Source: Burkholderiales bacterium (lineage in GTDB: Bacteria; Actinomycetota; Thermoleophilia; Gaiellales; Gaiellaceae). Taken from it: 12,583 nt of DNA. The position numbers were made by a program, and so were the translations under genes. Where the stretch lies: NCBI GenBank assembly GCA_025935595.1, contig JAICUZ010000045.1, positions 1 through 12,583 of the forward strand, in the 5' to 3' direction. The notes below the pieces were generated by a model. It searched no databases. It saw only the letters and a list, made by a program, of their open reading frames with translations, and had not been told where the DNA came from. Shown one piece after another: positions 7,173 through 12,583 of this stretch; position 1 is the first letter of the stretch; every line of letters starts with the position of its first letter.

Positions 7173-7915
7173 AGAAGCCCGCGGGACATGCCGCCGTCGA
7201 CGACGACCGTCGTGCCGCTGATGTACGCGGCCCGCGCCGAGGCGAGGAAGCAGACGACGTCGCCGAACTCGCGGGGCGTCCCGATACGGCCGATCGGGAT
7301 CTGCGCCATCTCCTCCACCGGCGGCCCGCCTTCGCCATAGACCTCGGTCATGCGTGGTGTGTCGATCCGGCCCGGCGCGACGCAGTTCACGGTCACGCCG
7401 CTCGGCCCGACCTCGCGGGACAGCGTCTTCAGCCAGCCGACGAGCCCGGGCCTGATCGCGTTCGAAAGCGCGAGGTGCGCCGTCGGCTCTTTCGCGGTCA
7501 GCGATGTGATCGCGACGATGCGGCCCGCCTCGCTCTGTTCGAGATGCGGCCGGCACAAGCGCACGAGCCGCACGGCGGGGGCGAGAAGAAGCTCGAAGGC
7601 CGCTTCGAGCCCCTCGTCGGTCACGTCGCCGGCTTTGCCGGCGGGAGGCCCGCCCGAGTTCCAGACGAGGATGTCGATGCCGCCGAACGCCTCGAGCGTC
7701 TTTGCGACCAGCCGCTCGAGATCGGCCACGTTGGTGACGTCGCCTCGCACCGCCAGCGCGCCGATGCGGTCGGCGTCACGCTCGAGCTGCTCGCGGCGCC
7801 GCGCGAACATGGTCACGTTGGTGCCTTCCTCGGCGAGTGCCTCCGCGGCGGCGAGGCCGAGGCCGGACGAGGCTCCGCAGACAATCGCCGTCCTGCCGCG
7901 AAGACCGAGATCCAT
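7169..7915 (-). CDS. Short-chain dehydrogenase/reductase-like protein with degenerate catalytic motif
   Basis: Rossmann-fold protein of 248 residues, usual for classical SDRs. Seen: a glycine-rich nucleotide loop CGASSGLG (13-20), Asp59 of the GDVTN motif, the central motif as WNSGGP (85-90) where NNAG is normal, active-site-like Ser138 (TSL), PGRIDTPRM after strand 6, and the terminal SGTTVVVDGG. The expected Tyr-x-x-x-Lys is replaced by Leu148-x-x-x-Asn152 (LALSN). This resembles the conserved-domain subgroup of 3-oxoacyl-ACP-reductase-like SDRs noted for lacking the catalytic tetrad, so it may bind NAD(P) without standard SDR chemistry. It starts at ATG 7915, 22 nt after the DUF1326 stop, and overlaps the protease start, so it sits mid-operon. 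Automatic labels such as 3-oxoacyl-ACP reductase should not be trusted here. Confidence 0.9.
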   Translation of the reverse strand: MDLGLRGRTAIVCGASSGLGLAAAEALAEEGTNVTMFARRREQLERDADRIGALAVRGDVTNVADLERLVAKTLEAFGGIDILVWNSGGPPAGKAGDVTDEGLEAAFELLLAPAVRLVRLCRPHLEQSEAGRIVAITSLTAKEPTAHLALSNAIRPGLVGWLKTLSREVGPSGVTVNCVAPGRIDTPRMTEVYGEGGPPVEEMAQIPIGRIGTPREFGDVVCFLASARAAYISGTTVVVDGGMSRGLL

Positions 7916-7937
7916 GCGGTGGGACGGTAGCGGCTCT

Positions 7938-8531
7938 CTACCCCGACGCGTACTCGAAGTCGACCGCGAACGCGCAGTTGCCGCTGAGCTGCCAGCGGAA
8001 CGGATCGTCGTCGACGTCGAAGCGGTCGGCCGTGTACTCGGTGCCCGCTCGCTCGTACCCCGGGATGCCGCACGCGACCCGTTCCGCCGTCTCGAACGGC
8101 TTGGTCGCGTCGAGGTGCACGGCTTCGCCGATGCGCAGGCTCGTCCCGTCGAGCTCGATCGCGCTCACGCGCACATCGATGACGTTCCGCGGCTTCCGGA
8201 TCCACGGCAGCCGCATCACGTCCCCGCCCGCCTCGCCCAGGAAGATCTCTTCGAGCGCCGCCCGCTGAGCCTTGTCACCGCGGTCGTCGATGTGCAGGAC
8301 GATGCTCCACGGCGAGCCGGGCTCGTCGTCGTCGTACCGAATGACGAGCGCGGTCGCGAGCCCCGACAGGTCGACGTCGTCGAAGTGCCCGTCGTCGATG
8401 CGCCACGACAGCGCGCCGTAACAGATGCCGTGCGTCGACCGACCGCCGGGAACGGTGCCGATCATCCGGCACGGGCAGATCGCATCGCAGTTGCACGATT
8501 CGAAGTACGCGCCTGCGATGCGCCAGGTCAT
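7938..8531 (-). CDS. DUF1326-domain protein with N-terminal cysteine cluster
   Basis: Protein of 197 residues. The opening TWRIAGAYFESCNCDAICPC (2-21), with Cys13, Cys15, Cys19 and Cys21 followed by Cys37 in HGICYGALSW, is the hallmark of DUF1326, a family without a known function. Further conserved-looking blocks are LVIRYDDDEPGSPWSIVLHID (mid-protein), LEEIFLGEAGG (93-103) and a C-terminal SGNCAFAVDFEY with Cys186. The cysteine cluster suggests metal binding, but that is inference. ATG 8531 is chosen because the family homology starts directly at it. The frame stays open to a GTG at 8690, but that extension is made of the two intergenic repeats. It is the first gene of the run leading into the dehydrogenase-like gene. 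Confidence 0.88.
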   Translation of the reverse strand: MTWRIAGAYFESCNCDAICPCRMIGTVPGGRSTHGICYGALSWRIDDGHFDDVDLSGLATALVIRYDDDEPGSPWSIVLHIDDRGDKAQRAALEEIFLGEAGGDVMRLPWIRKPRNVIDVRVSAIELDGTSLRIGEAVHLDATKPFETAERVACGIPGYERAGTEYTADRFDVDDDPFRWQLSGNCAFAVDFEYASG

Positions 8532-8550
8532 GGCTGTTCTCGGCACGGCT

Positions 8551-8594
8551 GGTGCCAGGCACCGTGACCACTCACGCACGCGAGTGTGACGGAA
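8551..8594. repeat. 44-bp palindrome-bearing intergenic repeat, copy 1
   Basis: Starts with GGTGCC-A-GGCACC, a perfect inverted repeat around one base, and continues through CGTGACCACTCACGCACGCG to GTGTGACGGAA. A second dyad CACTC/GAGTG can pair in this copy. It differs from copy 2 at only two of 44 positions (the palindrome centre, and C versus G at 8571). The position between two gene starts/ends and the hairpin-forming head fit a REP-like dispersed element; genome-wide copy number cannot be seen from here. Confidence 0.8.
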
Positions 8595-8640
8595 GTGCGA
8601 CAACTCCTGCGTGGGTGCGAGGCGGCGCTGAGACATGTCC

Positions 8641-8684
8641 GGTGCCGGGCACCGTGACCAGTCACGCACGCGAGTGTGACGGAA
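8641..8684. repeat. 44-bp palindrome-bearing intergenic repeat, copy 2
   Basis: Same orientation as copy 1, exactly 90 bp later. The head palindrome is GGTGCC-G-GGCACC and extends by one pair. The base change at 8661 breaks the CACTC/GAGTG dyad of copy 1 but makes GTCAC/GTGAC, so each copy keeps a potential second stem. It ends 34 bp from the malate dehydrogenase stop, so transcripts of that operon would carry both repeats. Confidence 0.8.
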
Positions 8685-8717
8685 AGCCACATTTCGTCCA
8701 CACGGTGCGGACGCCGC

Positions 8718-9644
8718 CTACGCCGCGAGCACGCCGACCACGTCGCGCACGGCGTCGGCGCTCTTCGCGAGAGCCGCTTGCTCCTCGTCGTCGAGGTCGA
8801 CCTCGTAGATCTCCTCGATGCCGGAGCGGCCGAGCTTGACCGGCACGCCCATGTACAGGCCGTCGATCCCGTACTCGCCCTCGAGGTACGCAGTGCACGG
8901 GAGCACGCGCTTCTCGTCCAGGAGGATCGAGTCGACCATTTGTGCGCACGCCGCGCCGGGCGCGTACCAGGCGGAGGTCCCGAGCAGCTTCACGATCTCG
9001 CCGCCGCCGACGGCAGTCCGCTCGACCATCGCCTGGATCCGCTCGGCGGAGACGAGCTTCCGCAGCGGGACGCCGCCGACGGTCGTCGACGAGATGACCG
9101 GGACCATCTGGTCGCCGTGGCCGCCGAGAACGAGGGCCTGCACGTCCTTCACAGAGGCCTTCGTCTCCCAGGCGATGAAGGTGCGGTAGCGGGCTGTGTC
9201 GAGGATCCCGGCCTGCCCGAAGACGCGTTCTTTCGGCAGCCCGGAGGCGGCTTTCGCGACGTGGCACATCGCGTCGAGGGGATTCGAGAGGATGATGAGG
9301 ATCGCGTCGGGAGAGGAGGCGACGATCTGCTCCGTCACCGACTTGACGATCTTCTCGTTCGTCTGCACGAGGTCGTCGCGACTCATCCCGGGCTGCCGCG
9401 GCAGGCCCGCGGTGATCACGACGACGTCGGAGCCCGCGGTGTCGGCGTAGTCGTTCGTTCCGGTGACGGTCGCCTCGAAGCCGAGGATCGGTCCCATCTG
9501 GTTGATGTCGAGCGCCTTGCCCTGCGGCAGGCCCTCCTTGATGTCCGTCAGGACGATCTCGGCGTAATCGCGCTGCGCCAGCACCTCCGCGCACGTCGCG
9601 CCCGTCGCGCCCGCGCCGACGACGGTCACCTTCGGTCTACTCAT
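8718..9644 (-). CDS. mdh: Malate dehydrogenase, lactate-dehydrogenase-like type
   Basis: Cytosolic enzyme interconverting malate and oxaloacetate with NAD, 308 residues. Seen: nucleotide loop VVGAGATGATCAE (8-20), Asp34 at the end of the second strand (NAD preference), the substrate loop PRQPGMSRDDL with Arg83 and Arg89, Asn121 in LSNPLDAM, the Asp149-Arg152 pair in ILDTARYR, and the proton-acceptor His176 in GGHGDQMVP. Arg83, where lactate dehydrogenases have Gln, marks malate specificity. ATG 9644 follows the isocitrate dehydrogenase stop by 2 nt and has GGAGG 7 nt upstream, inside the last codons of that gene. A TTG at 9650 is in frame but lies too near the ribosome site. With isocitrate dehydrogenase upstream and citrate synthase nearby it belongs to a TCA-cycle cluster. 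Confidence 0.96.
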   Translation of the reverse strand: MSRPKVTVVGAGATGATCAEVLAQRDYAEIVLTDIKEGLPQGKALDINQMGPILGFEATVTGTNDYADTAGSDVVVITAGLPRQPGMSRDDLVQTNEKIVKSVTEQIVASSPDAILIILSNPLDAMCHVAKAASGLPKERVFGQAGILDTARYRTFIAWETKASVKDVQALVLGGHGDQMVPVISSTTVGGVPLRKLVSAERIQAMVERTAVGGGEIVKLLGTSAWYAPGAACAQMVDSILLDEKRVLPCTAYLEGEYGIDGLYMGVPVKLGRSGIEEIYEVDLDDEEQAALAKSADAVRDVVGVLAA

Positions 9645-9646
9645 GT

Positions 9647-10729
9647 TCAAGCCTCCAGCTTCTCGATGATCGCGTCGGCGTACTCACTCGTCCCGACCGC
9701 GGTCGGGTCGTCGCGCGACGGCTTCATGTCGTATGTCACTCGCTCGCCCGCCGCGATCACGGCGGCAACGGCGTTCTCGAGCCGCCGCGCTGCGTCGTCC
9801 TCGCCGAGGTGCTCGAGCATGAGCTTCCCGGAAAGGATCATCGCCGTCGGGTTGACCTTGTTCTGCCCCTTGTACTTCGGCGCCGAGCCGTGCGTCGCCT
9901 CGAACACCGCGGTGTCCGGCCCGATGTTGCCGCCGGGCGCGACGCCGAGGCCGCCGACGAGGCCGGCCGTCAGGTCGCTGACGATGTCGCCGTAGAGGTT
10001 CGGCAGCACCAGCACGTCGAACTCCTCCGGACGCTGCACGAGCCCCATGCAGATCGCGTCGACCAGGTTCTCCCACGGCTCGATGTCGGGGTAGTCCTTC
10101 GCGACGGCGCGGAACACGTCGAGGAACAGCCCGTCGGTGAACTTCATGATGTTCGCCTTCGTCACGCACGAGACGCGCTTGCGCCCGTGGGCGCGCGCGT
10201 ACTCGAACGCGAAGCGGATGATCCGCTCGGAGCCTTCGCGGCTGATCGGCTTGACCGAGATGCCTGAGCCGGAGGCGATCTGCTTGCGCTGCAGGCCGTT
10301 CAGCTCGGCGATCACCTGCTCGGCCTCCGGTGTCCCGGCCTCGTACTCGATCCCTGCGTAGAGATCCTCGGTGTTCTCGCGAACCACGACGAGGTCGACA
10401 GCGTCGTATCGGGAGCGAACACCGGGGTACGACTTGCACGGCCGCAGGCACGCGTAGAGACCGAGCTCGTGGCGCAGCGCGACGTTGACCGAGCGGAAGC
10501 CCGTTCCGATCGGCGTCGTGATCGGCCCCTTGATCGCGACCTTGTTCTGCTTGATCGACTCGAGCGTCTCGTCGGGAAGCGGCGTCCCCGCAGCCTCCAT
10601 CACGTCGACGCCCGCCTCGCGAACGTCCCAGTCGAACCCGACGCCCGTCGCTTCGAGCACCCGGCGAGTCGCTTCGGTCAGCTCGGGGCCGGTACCGTCG
10701 CCGGGGATGAGCGTCACGCGGTGTGCCAT
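9647..10729 (-). CDS. icd: Isocitrate dehydrogenase, probably NADP-dependent
   Basis: Beta-decarboxylating dehydrogenase of 360 residues converting isocitrate to 2-oxoglutarate. Seen: LIPGDGTGPE at the N-terminus, the substrate segment FRSVNVALRHELGLYACLRP (78-97) with Ser80, Asn82, Arg86 and Arg96, VRENTEDLYAGIEY with Tyr124, Lys191 in TKANIMKFTDG, and the metal-binding NLYGDIVSD with Asp248 and Asp252. Ser-x-Asn in the substrate segment identifies isocitrate rather than 3-isopropylmalate as substrate. Lys285-Tyr286 in HGSAPKYKGQ match the E. coli residues (PKYAGQ) that favour NADP, whereas NAD enzymes usually have Asp there. That is a prediction from one motif. ATG 10729 begins directly before the conserved start of the family; it has no ribosome site, in line with a near-leaderless transcript. 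Followed at 2 nt by malate dehydrogenase. Confidence 0.95.
   Translation of the reverse strand: MAHRVTLIPGDGTGPELTEATRRVLEATGVGFDWDVREAGVDVMEAAGTPLPDETLESIKQNKVAIKGPITTPIGTGFRSVNVALRHELGLYACLRPCKSYPGVRSRYDAVDLVVVRENTEDLYAGIEYEAGTPEAEQVIAELNGLQRKQIASGSGISVKPISREGSERIIRFAFEYARAHGRKRVSCVTKANIMKFTDGLFLDVFRAVAKDYPDIEPWENLVDAICMGLVQRPEEFDVLVLPNLYGDIVSDLTAGLVGGLGVAPGGNIGPDTAVFEATHGSAPKYKGQNKVNPTAMILSGKLMLEHLGEDDAARRLENAVAAVIAAGERVTYDMKPSRDDPTAVGTSEYADAIIEKLEA
9652..9656 (-). promoter_or_regulatory. Ribosome binding site of malate dehydrogenase inside the isocitrate dehydrogenase end
   Basis: GGAGG lies within the last sense codons of the upstream gene and 7 nt before ATG 9644. It decides the start in favour of the ATG over TTG 9650 and indicates translational coupling of the two TCA enzymes. 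Confidence 0.8.
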
Positions 10730-10739
10730 GCCGCGGGCC

Positions 10740-10767
10740 AGCGTACACGTCCACCCATTCGGTTCAA
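10740..10767 (-). promoter_or_regulatory. Candidate promoter of the isocitrate-malate dehydrogenase operon, near-leaderless
   Basis: On the bottom strand TTGAAC (10767-10762), 16 bp, TACGCT (10745-10740), then 10 nt to the ATG. TACGCT fits the actinobacterial -10 form TANNNT. Transcription would begin only a few bases before the ATG, which agrees with the missing ribosome site. Confidence 0.35.
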
Positions 10768-10814
10768 TCGGTCGAGGGATCGCGCGGCGACGTCGATCGT
10801 TCGATACAGAACAC

Positions 10815-11963
10815 GTGGAAGGCACTGCGGCCGTCGTTCCTCTGCCTGCGGTCAGGCGTCCAGATGTCACCGTGCTTCGGCAGGAGGCTCGTGCGGCACT
10901 CGTGCGTGCCGAGCGGCTTGCCGGGGAAAGCAGATGGCAGGACTGCGTCGACGTGCTGGCGCGCATCAGGGTGCCGGCGATGTCCGCGCCCGACCTCGCG
11001 CTTCGCCTCCTGCATTGCGAGGCGTGGGCGCGCATGTACCTCGGCGAGATCGATTCCGCCGACGCACTGTGTGAGCGTGCCCGTGCGCTCGCCGAAGGTG
11101 AGCTCTTCGACGACACCGATCGCGCCGAGGCGCTGTTCCGGCTCGGCGCCGTCCGCCTCAAGGCGTCGCGGACCGGCAACGCGGTGTCGCTGTTCAGCGA
11201 GGCTCTGCGGCTGACGCAGGCCGGCGGCGCTCGCCGCGACCGTGTCCGGGCGCGTGCCTACGAGTGGCGGGCTCGTTGCTACGCGATGCAGCGCGACTGG
11301 GATGCCGCACAGTCGGACGCCGAGCTGGCGCTCGACCTGGCGGAGCAGCTGAAAGACGTGCGGCTGCAGGCGCTCGCGACCATGCAGTGCTCGGTGATCG
11401 CCGAGCGTCGCGGCAAGGTGCGCCTCGCGCTCTTCTATGCCGACGAAGCCCGGCAGCTCGCGGAGGAGTGTGGCGACAAGCAGACGGAGGCGCGTCTCCT
11501 CAACAACCTCGGTGGTCTCAGCTTCCTCGCCGGCGACGCCGAGCCGGCGGTCGCCTACATCAAGCAGGCTTTCTCGCTGTTCCTCGAGCTCGGCAACGAC
11601 GCCGACGCCGCGCAAGCGGTCTCGTCGCTCGCCCAGATCCACCTGCGCCTCGGCGCGCCGATCCTCGCGGAGGAGCAGTCGCGGCACGCGTTGTCGATCC
11701 TCGACGGTCGCGACGACTATGCGGAGGAGCGCGGCAACGCGCAGCTCGTGCTCGGTCGCGCGCTGCTCGGACAGCACGCCCCGGAGGCGGCATTGACCGA
11801 GTTTGCGGCTGCCGAGCGGCTGTTTCTGAGACTGGGGTCGAAGAGCCACCTCGCCGCGGCGTGGACGGCCGAAGGCGATGCGTACGCGGAACTCGGTGAC
11901 ACGGAGGCCGCGGCAGCGCTGTACCGGCGCGCGGCCGAAACCCTGCAGGACTTCCACTTCTAG
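10815..11963 (+). CDS. Soluble TPR-repeat protein of about 380 residues, function unknown
   Basis: Protein of 382 residues from GTG 10815, without TM segments, signal peptide or an obvious DNA-binding domain. From about residue 24 to the end it is a run of eight or nine helical hairpins with TPR character, clearest at about 104-137, 145-178, 184-217, 224-257 (LNNLGGLSFLAGDAEPAVAY) and 264-297, with a final one at about 344-377. Such arrays bind peptides or proteins. The frame is open far upstream to 10485, but that part lies on the isocitrate dehydrogenase gene. GTG 10872, at the start of the helical part, is the other likely start; neither has a clear ribosome site. It is transcribed away from isocitrate dehydrogenase through an 85-bp gap and is followed after 16 nt by a tiny exported-peptide-like gene. 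Length and layout recall Rap regulators, but I see no specific sequence match. Confidence 0.85.
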   Translation: MEGTAAVVPLPAVRRPDVTVLRQEARAALVRAERLAGESRWQDCVDVLARIRVPAMSAPDLALRLLHCEAWARMYLGEIDSADALCERARALAEGELFDDTDRAEALFRLGAVRLKASRTGNAVSLFSEALRLTQAGGARRDRVRARAYEWRARCYAMQRDWDAAQSDAELALDLAEQLKDVRLQALATMQCSVIAERRGKVRLALFYADEARQLAEECGDKQTEARLLNNLGGLSFLAGDAEPAVAYIKQAFSLFLELGNDADAAQAVSSLAQIHLRLGAPILAEEQSRHALSILDGRDDYAEERGNAQLVLGRALLGQHAPEAALTEFAAAERLFLRLGSKSHLAAAWTAEGDAYAELGDTEAAAALYRRAAETLQDFHF

Positions 11964-11967
11964 AAAG

Positions 11968-11973
11968 GGAGGT
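11968..11973 (+). promoter_or_regulatory. Strong ribosome binding site of the 40-residue peptide gene
   Basis: AAAGGGAGGTG (11964-11974) is almost fully complementary to the 16S rRNA tail, with the GGAGGT core 6 nt before GTG 11980. It is the best ribosome site in the window and directly follows the TPR stop codon, which argues that the short frame after it is truly translated, probably at a high rate. Confidence 0.85.
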
Positions 11974-11979
11974 GCGTTC

Positions 11980-12102
11980 GTGAAGAAGAAGATCGATCTC
12001 TACTCGGTGCTGTTCTTCTTGCTTGCGGTTGCGTACTTCGTCGCTGCGGCCAAAGGCCAAGGCCACGGGCAGCTCGGCAAGGGCTTTTTCAACGGAGGGT
12101 AG
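11980..12102 (+). CDS. 40-residue membrane or exported peptide downstream of the TPR gene
   Basis: Short gene with no family I recognise. The product starts with a lysine cap (positions 2-4), a hydrophobic core at about 7-24 (LYSVLFFLLAVAYFVAAA) and ends in a 16-residue tail, KGQGHGQLGKGFFNGG, with seven glycines. Ala22 and Ala24 form an A-x-A signal peptidase I site, so the tail could be released outside; it could equally stay as a single-pass membrane peptide. GTG 11980 is fixed by the exceptional ribosome site; a longer frame from 11878 overlaps the TPR gene and has no support. It lies 16 nt after the TPR stop, so the pair is surely cotranscribed and is closed by hairpins downstream. Possible roles are signalling peptide, small membrane partner of the TPR protein, or bacteriocin-like peptide. 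Confidence 0.75.
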   Translation: MKKKIDLYSVLFFLLAVAYFVAAAKGQGHGQLGKGFFNGG

Positions 12103-12115
12103 GCAGGGCGATCCG

Positions 12116-12141
12116 GGTCTGGCTCCGAGCGGGGCCAGACC
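12116..12141. repeat. Strong 11-bp stem-loop after the peptide gene
   Basis: GGTCTGGCTCC (12116-12126), loop GAGC, GGGGCCAGACC (12131-12141): ten Watson-Crick pairs and one T-G wobble. No T-run follows, so on its own it is not a standard intrinsic terminator. Its compact palindromic form is like REP-type mobile hairpins, or it may protect the 3' end of the upstream mRNA. Confidence 0.6.
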
Positions 12142-12154
12142 TGACTCGCACGTC

Positions 12155-12176
12155 AAGCGCGCCGGTGGGCGCGCTT
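12155..12176 (+). terminator. Probable terminator hairpin between the peptide gene and citrate synthase
   Basis: AAGCGCGCC (12155-12163), loop GGTG, GGCGCGCTT (12168-12176): a perfect 9-bp stem, followed by a T-enriched stretch CGTTCTGT. It closes the TPR-peptide unit and, together with the hairpin 13 bp before it, would shield citrate synthase from read-through. It overlaps the place where a -35 box for citrate synthase would sit. Confidence 0.55.
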
Positions 12177-12183
12177 CGTTCTG

Positions 12184-12189
12184 TACGCT
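12184..12189 (+). promoter_or_regulatory. Candidate -10 box of citrate synthase
   Basis: TACGCT, 9 nt before the ATG, is the same hexamer at nearly the same distance as in front of isocitrate dehydrogenase (10 nt). No good -35 is seen. The short distance and absent ribosome site again suggest a near-leaderless mRNA. Confidence 0.35.
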
Positions 12190-12198
12190 CCGCCGCGA

Positions 12199-12583
12199 AT
12201 GAGCACCACCGAATTCCGCCCGGGTCTCGAAGGCGTCATCGCCTTCGAGACGGAGATCGCCGAGCCGGACAAGGACGGCGGTGCGCTTCGCTATCGCGGC
12301 ATCGACATCGAAGAGCTCGTCGGCCGCTTTCCATTCGAGAACGTCTGGGGGCTGCTCGTCGACGAGGACATCAACTCGCCGCTGCAGCCGGTCGACGGGA
12401 TCGAGCTGCAGGACCCGAGCGGATCCGTTCCCGCCGACTTGCAGGCCGCGCTCGCGACGCTCGGCCCGAAGTGGGGGATGAAGAAGATCATCGACATCTC
12501 CGACGAGGAGGCGCGCGACAATCTCGCTCAGCTCTCCGGCGCGACGCTGACGATCGTCGCGCAGGCGGCGCGGGGCAAGCAGA
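12199..12583 (+). CDS. Citrate synthase, CitA-like (5' part; runs off the right edge)
   Basis: First 128 codons of a citrate synthase, which joins acetyl-CoA and oxaloacetate at the head of the TCA cycle. The opening FRPGLEGVIAFETEIAEPDK, then DGGALRYRGIDIEELVGRFP and VWGLLVDE, matches the start of the bacterial type II-like citrate/2-methylcitrate synthases. From memory it is especially close to mycobacterial CitA, with shared AEPDKDGGALRYRG. The catalytic His and Asp lie beyond the window, so citrate versus methylcitrate synthase activity cannot be settled. The ATG at 12199 directly precedes the family N-terminus. Its location beside isocitrate and malate dehydrogenases on the opposite strand supports the citrate synthase role. 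Confidence 0.92.
   Translation, partial: MSTTEFRPGLEGVIAFETEIAEPDKDGGALRYRGIDIEELVGRFPFENVWGLLVDEDINSPLQPVDGIELQDPSGSVPADLQAALATLGPKWGMKKIIDISDEEARDNLAQLSGATLTIVAQAARGKQ

Noticed and set aside
8551..8684. CRISPR array
   Set aside because: Only two repeats, each with internal palindromes, a single 46-bp intervening stretch, and no cas genes nearby.
8532..8690. Longer DUF1326 protein beginning at GTG 8690
   Set aside because: The added residues are only the translated 44-bp repeats (FRHTRVR...WSRC twice), and the family begins at ATG 8531.
9647..10729. Annotation as 3-isopropylmalate dehydrogenase (leuB)
   Set aside because: The FRSVNVALR segment has the Ser-x-Asn isocitrate signature, and the neighbours are TCA-cycle rather than leucine genes.
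10485..10814. N-terminal extension of the TPR protein
   Set aside because: It lies wholly antisense to the isocitrate dehydrogenase gene and the divergent promoter gap and has no helical-repeat character.

Overview
This is a gene-dense, high-GC stretch of bacterial chromosome with strong G/C third-position bias and frequent GTG starts. It looks actinobacterial, and the gene set (a YlbL-like PDZ/Lon-type protease, an MprAB-like two-component system, a CitA-like citrate synthase) would fit a deep-branching class such as Thermoleophilia. That placement is inference from style and content, since no rRNA or other taxonomic marker is present. I see no tRNA, rRNA, CRISPR array, insertion sequence, phage gene or integrase.

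Left part (1-4552): a leftward operon runs OmpR-type response regulator, HAMP histidine kinase, then an MFS exporter that continues off the left edge. Regulator and kinase overlap by 4 nt, and the exporter starts 9 nt after the kinase stop. A second, different histidine kinase (multi-TM plus GAF-like region) is transcribed divergently, with no regulator of its own beside it. An 11-bp-phased direct repeat in the short divergent gap is a good candidate for the regulator's own binding site. A class I/II PLP-dependent aminotransferase follows this second kinase on the same strand.

Middle part (5612-8717): a leftward series of genes. DUF1326 protein, a short-chain dehydrogenase-like protein with a degenerate catalytic motif, and a membrane-anchored PDZ-Lon/S16 protease are tightly packed. 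After a 145-bp gap come a 57-residue four-cysteine protein and a LapA/DUF1049-like two-TM protein. The LapA-like gene overlaps the 3' end of the convergent aminotransferase. Upstream of the DUF1326 gene lies a 90-bp-period tandem pair of a 44-bp palindrome-bearing repeat.

Right part (8718-12583): a TCA-cycle neighbourhood. Isocitrate dehydrogenase and malate dehydrogenase form a translationally coupled leftward pair. A citrate synthase begins rightward at the end of the window. Between them, rightward, lie a soluble TPR-repeat protein of about 380 residues and, 16 nt after its stop with a near-perfect ribosome binding site, a 40-codon gene for a lysine-capped, hydrophobic, AAA-site-bearing peptide with a glycine-rich tail. 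This TPR-protein/exported-peptide pair has the architecture, though not the recognised sequence, of Rap-Phr type systems. It is the most interesting candidate for an undescribed system here. Two strong hairpins separate it from citrate synthase.
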